DNA of 64,000 nucleotides from Clostridia bacterium (GTDB lineage Bacteria; Bacillota; Clostridia; Christensenellales; Aristaeellaceae), in assembly GCA_017521565.1 (NCBI GenBank), contig JAFXCE010000126.1, forward strand, positions 37,895-101,894, written 5' to 3'. Below the pieces are notes generated by a model. The model searched no databases and was not told the DNA's origin. It saw nothing but the letters and a program-made list of their open reading frames with translations. Shown one piece after another: positions 34,125-44,200 of this stretch; the stretch's first letter is position 1; each line of letters starts with the position of its first letter. The position numbers and the translations under genes are program-made.

Positions 34125-35005
34125 TGCGCTTCTCCCTCTTTACGTGTTCCTTCCGGCAGTTCGCTGACAATCGCCGCGCCAAGCACCAGCAGCGCGCCCA
34201 GCATATTCAAAGGCGTCATCCGCTCCCCAAGCAGCAGAGCAGACAGGACGATCGCCACAACAGGATCGACATAGCTCAGCAGCGCAACCGTCTGTGCGCG
34301 CAGCGCATGCATGCTGCCAAAGTACAGCGCATACGCCACGCCTGTGTGCACAACGCCCACCAGCAGCAGCATCGCCGCAGCCCTCAGGCTCAGGCTGATG
34401 CCTGCAAGATCCTCCGTCAGCGCGACATACGGCAGCAGCAGCACAGCAGCCGTGCCCAGCTGTACTACGGTCTTATCGTAGGCGGAAATCGCGCGGAGCT
34501 TTCGATTCATGAGCATCACGCCGGCATACAGCGCCGCAGCTCCCAGTCCAAAGCCCACACCCGTGAATTCCGCGCCACCAGAAAAGCCCGCGCCAAGCAC
34601 GCCCGAAACCAGCACCATACCGCAAAGCGCCGCAAGCACACAGATGATCCTGCGTCCTGTCAGCCTCTCGCCCAGCAGCGGCGAGACAAGGATGACAATC
34701 ACCGGGGCCATATAGTAGCAAAGCGTCGCCGTTGCAACCGATGTATAGCGGTATGCTTCAAACAGCAGAATCCAGTTGAACCCCAGCAGCGCGCCGGAAA
34801 CCGCAAGCGTAATCCTGTTTTTCCGGATCGCCTCGCGGAAGAGGCGCTGCTTTCCCGCCGCCATCACGGCAAGCAGGAACAGCATGCCGATCAGCCCGCG
34901 CATCATCGCAATCATGCTCGAGGGCAGCGGAATATGACGTCTGAATATCCCGATCGTGCCGAAAATCACCATCGAAGCGGCCTGTGCGGCCAGTGCCCGC
35001 TTCAT
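34121..35005 (-). CDS. EamA/DMT-family transporter
   Basis: A 294-residue protein with ten predicted helices in two EamA repeats. The typical ends of the repeats are visible as LLGERLTGRRIICVLAAL near the middle and LLLGERMTPLNMLGALLVL near the end. DMT carriers export amino acids or other metabolites. The ATG at 35005 follows AGGAGAGGGG; a longer frame upstream would overlap the Lgt-like gene. The substrate is unknown. Confidence 0.9.
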   Translation of the reverse strand: MKRALAAQAASMVIFGTIGIFRRHIPLPSSMIAMMRGLIGMLFLLAVMAAGKQRLFREAIRKNRITLAVSGALLGFNWILLFEAYRYTSVATATLCYYMAPVIVILVSPLLGERLTGRRIICVLAALCGMVLVSGVLGAGFSGGAEFTGVGFGLGAAALYAGVMLMNRKLRAISAYDKTVVQLGTAAVLLLPYVALTEDLAGISLSLRAAAMLLLVGVVHTGVAYALYFGSMHALRAQTVALLSYVDPVVAIVLSALLLGERMTPLNMLGALLVLGAAIVSELPEGTRKEGEAQ

Positions 35006-35025
35006 GCCGCCCCTCTCCTGCGCGT

Positions 35026-36039
35026 TCACGCGTGCTCCTTTCCGGCAAAGCGGGAGCCATTGACCGCCAGGAATACACACAGCGCAATCATCACGGCATA
35101 TAGCAGCACATTATTGACCGGCGTCTTATCCAGCGCCCACTCAATGCCGCCGATCGCCGCTGCGCACAGCATAATCGGAAGCGCACGGCGAAGCGCCAGC
35201 TTCTTTCCTCCGGCGCGATACGCACGCAGGCAGGTCACGCCGAGAATGATCAACGCGGAGATCACCTGAGAGATGCGCACAAAACCGATCTTCAGGCAGC
35301 CGTCCATGCGCATGCTCTCCAGCACCGCCTGACAGCAGGCATACAGCAGCAGCGCGCTGAGCATCCGTTCCCCTTTGCCCGGCTTCACGCGGAGAAGATG
35401 CAGCAGGATCACGGCTGCGGCAGCCGCCTCAAACAGGAACACAGCCAGCTGCCATTCCTCGTATTCGTTTATCACCGCAAAGGGCAGGCGCATCAGCCAT
35501 TCGCTTTCCACCCACACGCCGACGCCCTCGCCGGTGCCCCATTCGCCGAGACGGCAGATCAGAACCGCCAGCATACCGGGAGCAGCCATCTCGTCATACA
35601 GCGCAGCAACGGAGCTGCCGCGCTTCCTTGCCAGCAGCCCAGCAGCGAGCATCGCGCCCAGAGCCGCGCCATAGAGCATACCGCCGCCTTCCCACACGCG
35701 CAGCACGGACAGCGGTCCCATCTCGATAAAGTAAAAGCTGAAATTGGCAAGGCAATAGGCCAGACGCGCGCCAACCAGCGCAGCGGGCAGCACTGCCAGC
35801 GCCAGATCCAGATGATCCACCCTGTGAAGCACAGCAACCGGGCCATCCTTTACCCCGGCATAACGCTTTTTCGCCTCCGCCATGCGCAGACCGCGCAGCA
35901 GCAGCACAGCCGCCAGCGCAGCGGCAGCCGTCACAATGCCGTAATGCGCAGTCGGATAGGACAGCGCCGGCGATTTTACCAGCAGCGCAAGCGCCGCAAG
36001 CAGCACAGCAAGCAGCGCTTTCTTGATCCATTTGTTCAT
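35026..36039 (-). CDS. Lgt-like membrane protein with altered active site
   Basis: A 337-residue protein with about nine helices. VGARLAYCLANFSFYF, GGGMLYGAALGAML and LICRLGEWGTGEG align with the backbone of prolipoprotein diacylglyceryl transferase (Lgt). The Lgt HGG motif is replaced by YGA and the NF after GR is EW, while the late LESMR arginine is kept. It may be an inactive or repurposed paralogue. Extra C-terminal helices are present. It is first in a unit with EamA and YcxB-like genes. The start follows GGAGG. Confidence 0.65.
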   Translation of the reverse strand: MNKWIKKALLAVLLAALALLVKSPALSYPTAHYGIVTAAAALAAVLLLRGLRMAEAKKRYAGVKDGPVAVLHRVDHLDLALAVLPAALVGARLAYCLANFSFYFIEMGPLSVLRVWEGGGMLYGAALGAMLAAGLLARKRGSSVAALYDEMAAPGMLAVLICRLGEWGTGEGVGVWVESEWLMRLPFAVINEYEEWQLAVFLFEAAAAAVILLHLLRVKPGKGERMLSALLLYACCQAVLESMRMDGCLKIGFVRISQVISALIILGVTCLRAYRAGGKKLALRRALPIMLCAAAIGGIEWALDKTPVNNVLLYAVMIALCVFLAVNGSRFAGKEHA

Positions 36040-36084
36040 CATAATCCTCCGGAATTCCCATAACAAAATGAAAACAACTTATAT

Positions 36085-36113
36085 ATTTTATCACAATCGC
36101 CTGTCCTTCGCAA
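36085..36113 (-). promoter_or_regulatory. Promoter of the Lgt-like gene unit
   Basis: TTGCGA (36108-36113) and TAAAAT (36085-36090), 17-base spacer, minus strand. Confidence 0.6.
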
Positions 36114-36152
36114 GGCTGGCCGGCATGCACAGCAAAAATATCCGGTGTTTCC

Positions 36153-36181
36153 TTGACAGCGTATCCCTTTGCGCATAGAAT
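36153..36181 (+). promoter_or_regulatory. Promoter of the DUF6273 gene
   Basis: TTGACA (36153-36158) and TAGAAT (36176-36181), 17-base spacer. Confidence 0.75.
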
Positions 36182-36219
36182 GTAAAGGTATTGACTTTAT
36201 CGTTAAAGAGGTTTATCCC

Positions 36220-37032
36220 ATGAAGATTTGCCGCCTGATGCTCTTTTTTCTGCCGCTGATGCTTGCGCTGACCTCCGCCAGCGCTCAATCCCCCGCGCTG
36301 ACCGGCTACAACAGCGAAAACAAGTCCTATCAGTATGCCGTCTTTGGCCGCTATCCATATACCCAAGAGGGCGAAACCGCGCCTGTGCTATGGCGCGTGC
36401 TTGGCCCGGGCGTCGCCGACCAGACCGATATCATCAACGAGCGCAACAGCCGCGATTTTCGCGAGGAAAAGTATGCGAACGCGGATACGCTCGAGGGAGA
36501 AAACAGCGACCTCGTCTGCATGATCACCGAATACATCATCGATGTGGCGATGTATCATCCCATCAAGGACGAGCTGTACGGCACTGCGCTTGACTACGCC
36601 AACACACAGATCCGCGAAACGCTCAACAGAGAGATCCTCCCCGTGCTTTTCACTGCGCAGGAGCAGGCCGTTCTGGCGGATATGCCCGACCGCGGCCTCC
36701 TTTCCGCGCCCAGCCGCAAGGGCGAACTCTTCAACAATGCCTACGGCTTCATCAGCGAGGACTTTGGCGTACATCCCGCCCGGGCCGCAACCGGAACACC
36801 CTATGCCTTTGCTCAGGGCCTGCGCAGGATCAACGGCTATTCCTGGTACTGGACAACTGACTGGCGGCGCTATGGCTATCGCTGGATTGTCGGTGACAAC
36901 GGGCATATCTCCGTCTCCGGCTGCGACCGCGTGGGCGGCGTCCGTCCGCTATGCTATGTCCATGCTGACCAGCTTGAAATCGCCGGCGGCACGGGCACGC
37001 TGGAAGACCCGTTTGTACTTCAGGTTAAATGA
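36220..37032 (+). CDS. Secreted DUF6273-domain protein
   Basis: A 270-residue exported protein: signal peptide about residues 1-23 (LTSASA cut site), then a domain with YAVFGRYPYTQEG, PVLWRVL, YSWYWTTDW and an ending GHISVSGCDRVGGVRPLCYV. This pattern (FGRYP, WRVL, final VRP) belongs to DUF6273, a lectin-like fold common in gut Clostridia surface proteins. No anchor is seen. The binding target is unknown. It is a single-gene unit with its own promoter and terminator. Confidence 0.8.
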   Translation: MKICRLMLFFLPLMLALTSASAQSPALTGYNSENKSYQYAVFGRYPYTQEGETAPVLWRVLGPGVADQTDIINERNSRDFREEKYANADTLEGENSDLVCMITEYIIDVAMYHPIKDELYGTALDYANTQIRETLNREILPVLFTAQEQAVLADMPDRGLLSAPSRKGELFNNAYGFISEDFGVHPARAATGTPYAFAQGLRRINGYSWYWTTDWRRYGYRWIVGDNGHISVSGCDRVGGVRPLCYVHADQLEIAGGTGTLEDPFVLQVK

Positions 37033-37058
37033 TCCCGCATATTCATCTGTCCGAATGC

Positions 37059-37098
37059 AAAACCCGGCCCGCGGCAAAGCGCTGCAGGCCGGGTTTTT
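37059..37098. terminator. Bidirectional terminator
   Basis: AAAACCCGGCC (37059-37069) pairs with GGCCGGGTTTT (from 37087), followed by further T residues. It lies between the DUF6273 gene and the convergent inositol-phosphatase-like gene. Confidence 0.85.
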
Positions 37099-37124
37099 TG
37101 CGATGCTTATTGGCCATGCAGGGC

Positions 37125-37913
37125 TTAAATCCCCGCAAACGCTGCAAGCAGTTCCTCGTGAATCCTTGCGTTGCTTGAAAGCAGCGGTTTGCTCCTGCCC
37201 GTAAGCACGGGCGCACTGCCGTCCATCAGCGTCACCCTGCCGCCCGCCTCGGCAACCAGCAGCATACCTGCGGCAAAGTCCCACGGGTACAGGTAATGAT
37301 ACGCCGCCGCAGACAGCCGCCCACAGGCGACATAGCAAAAATCCAGCGCAGCAGAGCCCGAAAGGCGCAGACCTCGGCTCTCCTTCTGCAGGGCAAACAT
37401 GGCCTTAAAGAAGTTCTCCTGCTCCATGCGCGTCGCCGGGCCGGTTTCAATGCCGATCAGCGCATCACAAACCCTTGCATCGGCATTGACATGGATGCTC
37501 TGACCGTTGAGATACGCGCCCTTCCCTCTCTCTGCGGTAAACATCTCGTCCGTAAACGGCTGGTATGCCGCCGCAAGCATGGGCACGCCATCCTCACAGT
37601 AGCCCACGGACACAACGCTCATGTTCATGCCATACATCAGATTGGTTGTGCCGTCAATCGGATCGATGATAAAGACCTTTCCGTCAATACCTGTCTTTTC
37701 CGCGTCCTCCTCGCTGAGCACGCGGCTATCTTCAATCAGCGCGGGCAGCTGCGCCGTAAGATAATCGCTGACCGCCAGATCCGCATCGGTGACAAAATCA
37801 TTGCTGCCCTTGATATGCACGCTGCTTTGCAGCGTCTTTTCCCGCGCAAGCGCACCTGCCCTGCGGACAACCGCTTCAAGCGCAGCAAGCAGGCTGCCGT
37901 TTGTTTCCTTCAT
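37125..37913 (-). CDS. Inositol-monophosphatase-family phosphatase
   Basis: A 262-residue Mg-dependent phosphatase. Metal sites are in SEEDA (about 68-72), IIDPIDGTTNLMYGM (about 81-95) and PWDFAAGMLLVAEAGG (about 205-220). It could hydrolyse inositol phosphates, 3'-phosphoadenosine-5'-phosphate or sugar bisphosphates, and no feature separates these. It stands alone with its own promoter, and a perfect palindrome lies between promoter and start. Confidence 0.93.
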   Translation of the reverse strand: MKETNGSLLAALEAVVRRAGALAREKTLQSSVHIKGSNDFVTDADLAVSDYLTAQLPALIEDSRVLSEEDAEKTGIDGKVFIIDPIDGTTNLMYGMNMSVVSVGYCEDGVPMLAAAYQPFTDEMFTAERGKGAYLNGQSIHVNADARVCDALIGIETGPATRMEQENFFKAMFALQKESRGLRLSGSAALDFCYVACGRLSAAAYHYLYPWDFAAGMLLVAEAGGRVTLMDGSAPVLTGRSKPLLSSNARIHEELLAAFAGI

Positions 37914-37954
37914 CGCTATCCTCCGTCTCCGCCCGTATAAAAATATACACGTTC

Positions 37955-37968
37955 ATGCATATATGCAT
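37955..37968. promoter_or_regulatory. 14-bp palindrome in the leader of the phosphatase gene
   Basis: ATGCATATATGCAT is a perfect palindrome beginning about 9 bases downstream of the -10. Its position just after the likely start site would suit a repressor operator. Confidence 0.35.
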
Positions 37969-37976
37969 CCGTTTTT

Positions 37977-38005
37977 ATGATAACACATCCGTATCGAATA
38001 TGCAA
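37977..38005 (-). promoter_or_regulatory. Promoter of the inositol-phosphatase-like gene
   Basis: TTGCAT (38000-38005) and TATCAT (37977-37982), 17-base spacer, minus strand. Confidence 0.65.
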
Positions 38006-38105
38006 ACCAACTTTTCAATCCCTATAACGGAATATTCATACTGACCCTTTGCATATATCGCGGCCGCCCCATTGTATACTTATGGATAAATATACACCCA
38101 TGATC

Positions 38106-38134
38106 TTGACAAACCCCTGTGTGTCTGCTATGAT
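38106..38134 (+). promoter_or_regulatory. Promoter of the amino-acid transporter operon
   Basis: TTGACA (38106-38111) and TATGAT (38129-38134), 17-base spacer. Confidence 0.85.
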
Positions 38135-38182
38135 ACACACGTCATTTTTATCCAGTGTATTTTTGATATGTGGAGGAATTGC

Positions 38183-38959
38183 ATGATGAAGAAGTTTCTG
38201 ATCTGCCTGCTGGCGCTTGTGATGCTGGCTGTCAGTTGCTGCGCCGTCGCCGAGGATAAGCCCCTCGCCGGCAGGACCCTCAAGATCGCCATGAGCCCGG
38301 ACTTCATGTACTTTGAAACCATCTCCGAGACGGATCCGACCGGCTATGAAGGTCTGGATATCGACATCATCAAGAGCCTGAGTGAGAAGCTCGGTTTCGA
38401 GTTTGAGATCGTTCCGATGTCCTTCTCCTCCCTGATTGGCTCCCTGCAGACCGGCAACGCCGATTTCGTCATCTCCGGCATGAGCTATACCGAGGAGCGC
38501 GCGCAGGTCGTCGACTTCTCCATGACCTATGTCACCACAGACGTGGGCTGCGTCGTTCCGGTCGCCTCCGAGATCAACTCCTATGACGACCTCAAGGGTC
38601 AGGTCGTCTGCTGCTCTCAGGGCACGACCTATGAGATGCTGATCGAAGGCATCGAGGGCGCCACGCTCAAGACCTATCAGGGCCAGGCTGCTGTTGGCAC
38701 TGCCGTGGCGCAGGCTTCCGATGGCGTTGTCGCCGGCCTCACCTCCATCAACGGCTCCAAGAAGCTGGCCAACACCATGTTTAATACCGACGGTTCCCCG
38801 ATGCTCAAGTACTTCGTGCTGGACAGCGAAGGCGTAGCCGACAAGTACAACATCGCCTTCCCGAAGGGCAGCGAGTTGGTCGCGCTGTTTGACGCCGAGA
38901 TCCAGAACATGATCGATTCCGGCGAGATGGAGAAGCTCGTTCAGTACTGGCTCTATTGA
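38183..38959 (+). CDS. Polar amino-acid-binding protein (SBP_bac_3)
   Basis: A 258-residue exported protein with signal peptide MMKKFLICLLALVMLAVSCC, in which a cysteine may be lipidated. The body has LKIAMSPDFMYFETI, GLDIDIIKSLSEKLG and NADFVISGMSYTEERAQVVDFS, the ligand-binding pattern of polar amino-acid receptors. It delivers substrate to the permease and ATPase that follow. The start follows GGAGG by 6 bases. The exact amino acid is unknown. Confidence 0.93.
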   Translation: MMKKFLICLLALVMLAVSCCAVAEDKPLAGRTLKIAMSPDFMYFETISETDPTGYEGLDIDIIKSLSEKLGFEFEIVPMSFSSLIGSLQTGNADFVISGMSYTEERAQVVDFSMTYVTTDVGCVVPVASEINSYDDLKGQVVCCSQGTTYEMLIEGIEGATLKTYQGQAAVGTAVAQASDGVVAGLTSINGSKKLANTMFNTDGSPMLKYFVLDSEGVADKYNIAFPKGSELVALFDAEIQNMIDSGEMEKLVQYWLY

Positions 38960-38986
38960 TCCCCTGTCAATCACAATTCATCAGAC

Positions 38987-39013
38987 GGCACTTACCGCTT
39001 GGCGGCAAGTGCC
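38987..39013 (+). promoter_or_regulatory. Intercistronic stem-loop after the binding-protein gene
   Basis: GGCACTT-A-CCGC pairs with GCGG-C-AAGTGCC (38987-39013), with no T run. Such structures between binding-protein and permease genes shield the upstream mRNA so that more binding protein is made. Confidence 0.55.
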
Positions 39014-39068
39014 TCTGTCTGTATTTTCGCTATCTGACAACGCTACGCCATAAGGAGGAATCGCTTCC

Positions 39069-39734
39069 GTGCAGCTGGATTTTTCCATTCTCATCAAATA
39101 CCTGCCCGACTTCGGCGCAGCGCTGATGGTGACGCTTGAGGTCACCGTCTGCTCGCTGCTGCTGGGCCTGCTCTTCTCTATCCCGCTCTCCCTGTTCAAG
39201 ATTTCGAGCATCAAACCGCTCGAGTGGTTCGCCTCGTTCTATACCTCCATCTTCCGCGGCGTGCCGCTGATGGTTCAGGTGTTCATGATGTATTTCGGTG
39301 TGCCGCTGGTTCTGCCGGTCAAGTTCACCGCGTTTACCGCGGGCGTGCTGGTCTTCTCCATGAACTCCGCAGCGTATATCTCCGAAAGCATGCGCGGCGG
39401 CATCAAGGCGATTGACAAGGGCCAGTACGAAGCCGCGATGGCGCTGGGCGTCCGCTACGGCGCGATGATGAAGGACATCATCCTGCCGCAGGCGATCAAG
39501 AGCGTCATGCCGTCCCTGGTCAACGAATTCATCAGCCTGCTGAAGAACACCACGCTCATCGCGTCCATCGGTCTGGTGGATATCCTGCGCGTGGGCCAGC
39601 TAATCCAGTCCCGTACATACCGCGCGTTTGAGCCGTTCTTCGCCATCGCCGTGTTCTATTACATTCTGGTTATGGCGCTGTCGTTCCTTGGCAAGCTGCT
39701 TGAAAGGTGGGTGAACAAGAGTGATCGACGTTAA
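39069..39734 (+). CDS. Amino-acid ABC transporter permease (HisM/GlnP type)
   Basis: A 221-residue permease with about five helices and the coupling loop [26 protein letters not shown] start at 39069 is preceded by AAGGAGG at 10 bases. The single permease probably forms a homodimer. It overlaps the ATPase gene by 14 bases. Confidence 0.94.
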   Translation: MQLDFSILIKYLPDFGAALMVTLEVTVCSLLLGLLFSIPLSLFKISSIKPLEWFASFYTSIFRGVPLMVQVFMMYFGVPLVLPVKFTAFTAGVLVFSMNSAAYISESMRGGIKAIDKGQYEAAMALGVRYGAMMKDIILPQAIKSVMPSLVNEFISLLKNTTLIASIGLVDILRVGQLIQSRTYRAFEPFFAIAVFYYILVMALSFLGKLLERWVNKSDRR

Positions 39735-40494
39735 AAAGCTGCACAAGTCCTTTGGCAGCCTCAAGGTGCTGCAGGGCATCGATCTGCATGTCAACAAGGG
39801 CGACGTCGTGTCGATCATCGGCCCGTCTGGCTCCGGAAAATCGACCCTCCTGCGCTCCATCAACCTGCTGGAAACCGCAACCGCCGGAGAAATCTGGGTC
39901 GACGGAAAACTGATTACCCAGCCGGACATGCGCCTGCATCCAGGCGAAAACGCGCAGGTTATCATAAAAGCGCATTATCAGGATCCCTATTCCCTTCGCC
40001 GCAGGGTCGGCATGGTGTTCCAGCATTTCAATCTCTTCCCGCACAAGACGGTGCTGGAAAACATGATCTACGCGCCGATGACCGTCAAGAAGGAAAGCCG
40101 CGAGGTCGCCGTCGAGCGCGCGAAGGAGCTGCTTGAAAGCGTCGGTATGCTGGATAAGATCGACGTCTATCCCGCCACGCTATCCGGCGGCCAGAAGCAG
40201 CGCGTGGCCATTGCCCGAGCGCTGGCGATGGAACCGGATGTGATGCTCTTTGATGAGCCGACCTCCGCGCTCGACCCGGAAATGGTCAAGGAGGTTCTGG
40301 ACGTCATCAAGAAGCTGGCAAATTCCGGCATGACGATGCTGCTGGTCACGCATGAGATGGGCTTTGCCCGCGAGGTGTCCGACCGCATCTGTTTCCTTGA
40401 TGAAGGCGTGCTCATCGAGGATGCGCCGCCGGAGATCTTCTTCTCCACGCCCAAATCCGACCGCGCCAAAGCTTTCCTTGAAAAAGTCCTGTAA
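39721..40494 (+). CDS. Amino-acid ABC transporter ATPase (GlnQ/HisP type)
   Basis: A 257-residue ATPase with Walker [10 protein letters not shown] (about residues 36-44), Q-loop [11 protein letters not shown], signature LSGGQKQR, Walker B VMLFDEP and H-loop VTHEM. A small insertion (about residues 68-86, around [17 protein letters not shown]) before the Q-loop makes it slightly longer than usual. GTG start within the permease 3' end suggests coupled translation. It completes the three-part importer. Confidence 0.95.
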   Translation: MIDVKKLHKSFGSLKVLQGIDLHVNKGDVVSIIGPSGSGKSTLLRSINLLETATAGEIWVDGKLITQPDMRLHPGENAQVIIKAHYQDPYSLRRRVGMVFQHFNLFPHKTVLENMIYAPMTVKKESREVAVERAKELLESVGMLDKIDVYPATLSGGQKQRVAIARALAMEPDVMLFDEPTSALDPEMVKEVLDVIKKLANSGMTMLLVTHEMGFAREVSDRICFLDEGVLIEDAPPEIFFSTPKSDRAKAFLEKVL

Positions 40495-40508
40495 TCCCAT
40501 ACACACAA

Positions 40509-40546
40509 GAATCCCGCGCAGAACATCGATGAACTGCGCGGGATTC
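40509..40546. terminator. Bidirectional terminator
   Basis: GAATCCCGCGCAG (40509-40521) pairs with CTGCGCGGGATTC (40534-40546), followed by CTTTT. It ends both the amino-acid transporter and the convergent lyxose-isomerase gene. Confidence 0.85.
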
Positions 40547-40580
40547 CTTTTATTCTCTCAGCTATGCAGCATGGCTTGCT

Positions 40581-41267
40581 TCATTTTGCCGCCGGATACT
40601 CGTTGCACAGCAAGCGGTAGGGCGGCTCGTCCTCCTCGATCTTCGGGAAGCGGCCGACCGGCGGATTGAAGCGGTTGTCGGTGTTGTCGTCGTTGCACTG
40701 GCTCACTTCGCCCAGCAGCACGGGGCCCGTCCCCTCCTCCACGGCAAAGTCGTGGTAGAGGAACTGCTGTACATGGATGCTCTCGCCCGGGGTCAGGCGG
40801 ATCTGCGTGCCTGCCGGGACGGTGTAGGTGCGTCCGTCGGTGTGTACGGTCACGTCGGATTCGTAATCGATCTCCTCGTTCGGGAGGGAATTATACACGC
40901 GGATGAGCACGTTGCCGCCGCCGCGGTTGATGATGTCTTCGGTCTTGTACCAGTGGAAGTGGTTGGGCGCGTACTGTCCCTCCTTGAGATAGAGCAGCTT
41001 CTCGGCGTAGACCTTGGGATACTTTTCCGCCATCGCGCGGTTGCCGTTCCGGATCGTGATCAGCGAGAAACCAAACTTATCAAAATTGCCCAGACCGTAG
41101 TCCGTAATATCCCAGCCGAGCATGCAGTCGCGCACCTCGTCGTATTCATGGCCAATCTCCTGCCACTGTTCAGGCGTAAAATGGCAAAACGGCGGCAGGT
41201 AGCAGTGGTACTTTTCGCACATCGCCTCCAGCTCGCGCAGGGCGGCGTTGACTTCGGATCGCTTCAT
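40581..41267 (-). CDS. D-lyxose ketol-isomerase
   Basis: A 228-residue cupin-type isomerase. The metal ligands are visible in PNHFHWYKTEDIINRGGG (two His and Glu) and in the later FLYHDFAVEE (His). Proteins with this layout convert D-lyxose to D-xylulose and D-mannose to D-fructose. Its place right after an alpha-mannosidase gene (20-base gap) suggests mannose as the physiological substrate. It is the last gene of the unit. Confidence 0.9.
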   Translation of the reverse strand: MKRSEVNAALRELEAMCEKYHCYLPPFCHFTPEQWQEIGHEYDEVRDCMLGWDITDYGLGNFDKFGFSLITIRNGNRAMAEKYPKVYAEKLLYLKEGQYAPNHFHWYKTEDIINRGGGNVLIRVYNSLPNEEIDYESDVTVHTDGRTYTVPAGTQIRLTPGESIHVQQFLYHDFAVEEGTGPVLLGEVSQCNDDNTDNRFNPPVGRFPKIEEDEPPYRLLCNEYPAAK

Positions 41268-41287
41268 AGGAATACACTCCTTTTCTC

Positions 41288-44200
41288 TTATCTCACAAGG
41301 CGCAGCGTCTTGACTTCAAACGTGCCAAAGCGCAGCTTCACGCCACCGTCTTCGACCGGCAGCTCTTCCATCACATTCTCCAGCATATCGCAGGCGACGA
41401 CCTTCCTCACTGGGACGCCCAGCGTCAGGCGGCATGCCGTATCCGCGCGCTTGGCCTCATACAGGCGCAGGATGAGGTCGCCGCTGCCGTCCTCCGCCGG
41501 CTTGACGGTATCGATAAACACATTCTCCTTGTCCACGGAGAACGCACTGAACGCATCACACGCGCCTTCAGCAAGCGTCAGCGGGACGTTCAGATCATAC
41601 GCCTCGCGCACGACCGGGCTGTCCATGAAGCTGCCGTCCCACGCGGTGAAGGCGTAGGTAAAGACATGCCTGCCGTTGTCCGCGCGCATCTCAGGCGCAG
41701 CAGCTGCGCGCAGGAGCGTCAGCTGCAGCGCATTTCCGTTCATGCTGATACCATACTTGCAGTCGTTGAGCACCGCCGCGCCGTGGCTGAGGTCGCACAG
41801 GGCGCTGTAGCGCTGGTTGCATACCTCGAAACGGTCGCTGTCGTAGAGGCGGCTGCGGTGCGTCGGGCGCATCATATAGCCGAACTGAATCTCGTTGATG
41901 CCCTCCGCCGCGCTGACGGCCACCGGGAAATCGACCTTGAGCAGGCGATGCAGCTCGTGCCAGTCGACCTCCGTCACAAAGTCAAGCCGCTCGCTGCCCG
42001 TCTGCAGAACGATATCCTGCGCAAAGACAGAGTTCAGCACCTTCCGCTCGATATGGAGCACGGCGCGCAGCCCGCTCTCTTCCTTGACGGTGAGTGTGAC
42101 CGGCTCGTCAATCTCCACCGGCTGGAGGATGTAGTTGGAGTCGATATCCCACGCATCAAACAGGCGCGGGACATCCTTATACATCAGCAGGCGGTTCATC
42201 GCGCCCGCTGCGAACTCGCGTCCGGAATCCTTTCGGACGAAGGAAACAACCTCGCCGCGGCGATTGAGCGCCGCGCGAACGAGCGCATTCTCGATCACCG
42301 CGCCGTCTTCCGTCAGATATGCGCGTGCCTCGTCCGCAGCCGCCTGCTTTTCAGCCGGCAGCAGCGTCACCGCGCCCATCGGCGGCACGTGCACATATGC
42401 CAGTGCGCCGTCTTCCGTCTTCTTAGTCGGGACTGGCGTTCCGTCCGCCATCTTCGCGCCGCCGGTGTAGGCCGCAGGCAGCGCCACCACGCCGCCGCGC
42501 GCAAAGGAAAGGGAATTGAACACCGTCATCCCCTCGCCCATACAGAGCGCAGAGAGCGCGCCGCCCAGGACATTCTTCGCCTCGGCGATGATCCACGCAT
42601 GATCGCGCCTTGCGTCCTCATAGACGCGGGCAATGGACGAACCGGGCAGGATATCGTGGAACTGATTGAGCAGGAGCTTCTTCCACGCCGCATCCATCCG
42701 CGCAAGCGGGTATTCGCCGCCGCGGAGCATCGCCATCGCGCCCCACATCTCCGCCTCGCGCAGCGCAAGCTCGGCTTTACGGTTGCCGCGCTTGATCGCC
42801 GCCTGCGATGTATACACGCCGCGATGCGCAGAGAAATACAGCTCGCCGACATAGGTATGCTGCGGACCGCCCTGCGCCTCCATGTCCTCAAAAAACGTGG
42901 TCGGGGATTCCATCTTCACGCGGGGCATGCCCTCGAGATCCTTCTCGCGGCGCAAATACTCGATATGATCGCGGCAGGGACCGCCGCCGCCGTCGCCGTA
43001 GCCGAACGGGAACAGGAATGCGCCGAGTCCGCGCTTCTGCACGCGGGCATTCCACGCCTCGCAGATCTCCTTCGGATCCGTGCGGTAGGTATAGCTGGTC
43101 GGCAGGAAGGTATCGATCTGCGAACCGTCCGCGCCCTGCCAGGTGAAGTAGTGATACGGGAAGCGGTCGCCCTCGTTGTAGGACCAGAAGATCTTCTGCG
43201 TGACCAGATACTTCACGCCGCAGTTCTTCAGAATCTGCGGCAGCGCCGCGCTGTAGCCGAAGGTATCCGGCAGCCAGAGTACGACGGAATCCACGCCCAG
43301 CTCGTCCTTGAAAAAGCGCTTGCCGTGCACAATCTGGCGCACGAGCGATTCGCCGCTGGTCATGTTCGTGTCCGGCTCAACCCACATTGCGCCCTCGGCG
43401 ATCCACTGTCCGCCTCGGATGGCCTCGCGGATGCGCTCATAGAGCTCCGGATAATGCTCGCGGCACATGACATACGCCGCAGGCTGGCTCTGGATGTATT
43501 TGTACTCGGGATACTGCTCAAGCAGCCTGAGCTGCTGGGCGAAGGTGCGCGAGGTCTTTCTGTGCGTCTCGGCCATGGGCCAGAGCCACGCAAGGTCCAG
43601 ATGCGCGTTGCCGACAGCGTAAAACACTGGCGCGGTCGTGCCGTTAACGGCGGCCAGCGCGGGAGAAAGCGCCTCGCGCGCGGCACGGTAGCTGGCGCAG
43701 CGCGCCTCAAACTCCTGCTCAAAGTCGCAGATGAGCGTCGCCTTTTCCAGCGCAGCACAGAGCTCATCTGCGCGCAGGCTCTCCTCGTCCACCTGCTCAG
43801 CGAGCTGGCGCAGGGTATCCAGATCCATGTACAGCTGGTACGCATCCTCGTTCCAGATGCCGTAGGTCAGCTGTGTGAGTGTCGCGCGCTCCCCCTCGGT
43901 CTTGGGATCGGTATACGTTCCCGGGAGCACGGGACCGGTCGCACAGCCGCCAAGTTCGCTCTCCGGGAAGTAATGCCCGGCGTAGGCCTCCAGCAGCAGG
44001 TCATACGTCCTGCCGGCCTCGCCGCTCTCGCTCAGGCAGTTATCCACGATGTAGTGATGCGGCGTATGCACCCACTCCGCGCGGTACGTGCCGAAGGATT
44101 TCCCATCGACAAAGACCGTCGTCTCGCCGCCGGTCTTGAGATTCATCACGATGCGCCGTCCCTGCGCGGCGTCATCCAGCGTCACACACGCGCGCATCCA

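Noticed and set aside
38987..39013. Rho-independent terminator between the amino-acid-binding protein and permease genes
   Set aside because: The stem has a mismatch and no T run, and the three genes clearly belong together; an mRNA-stabilising hairpin fits better.
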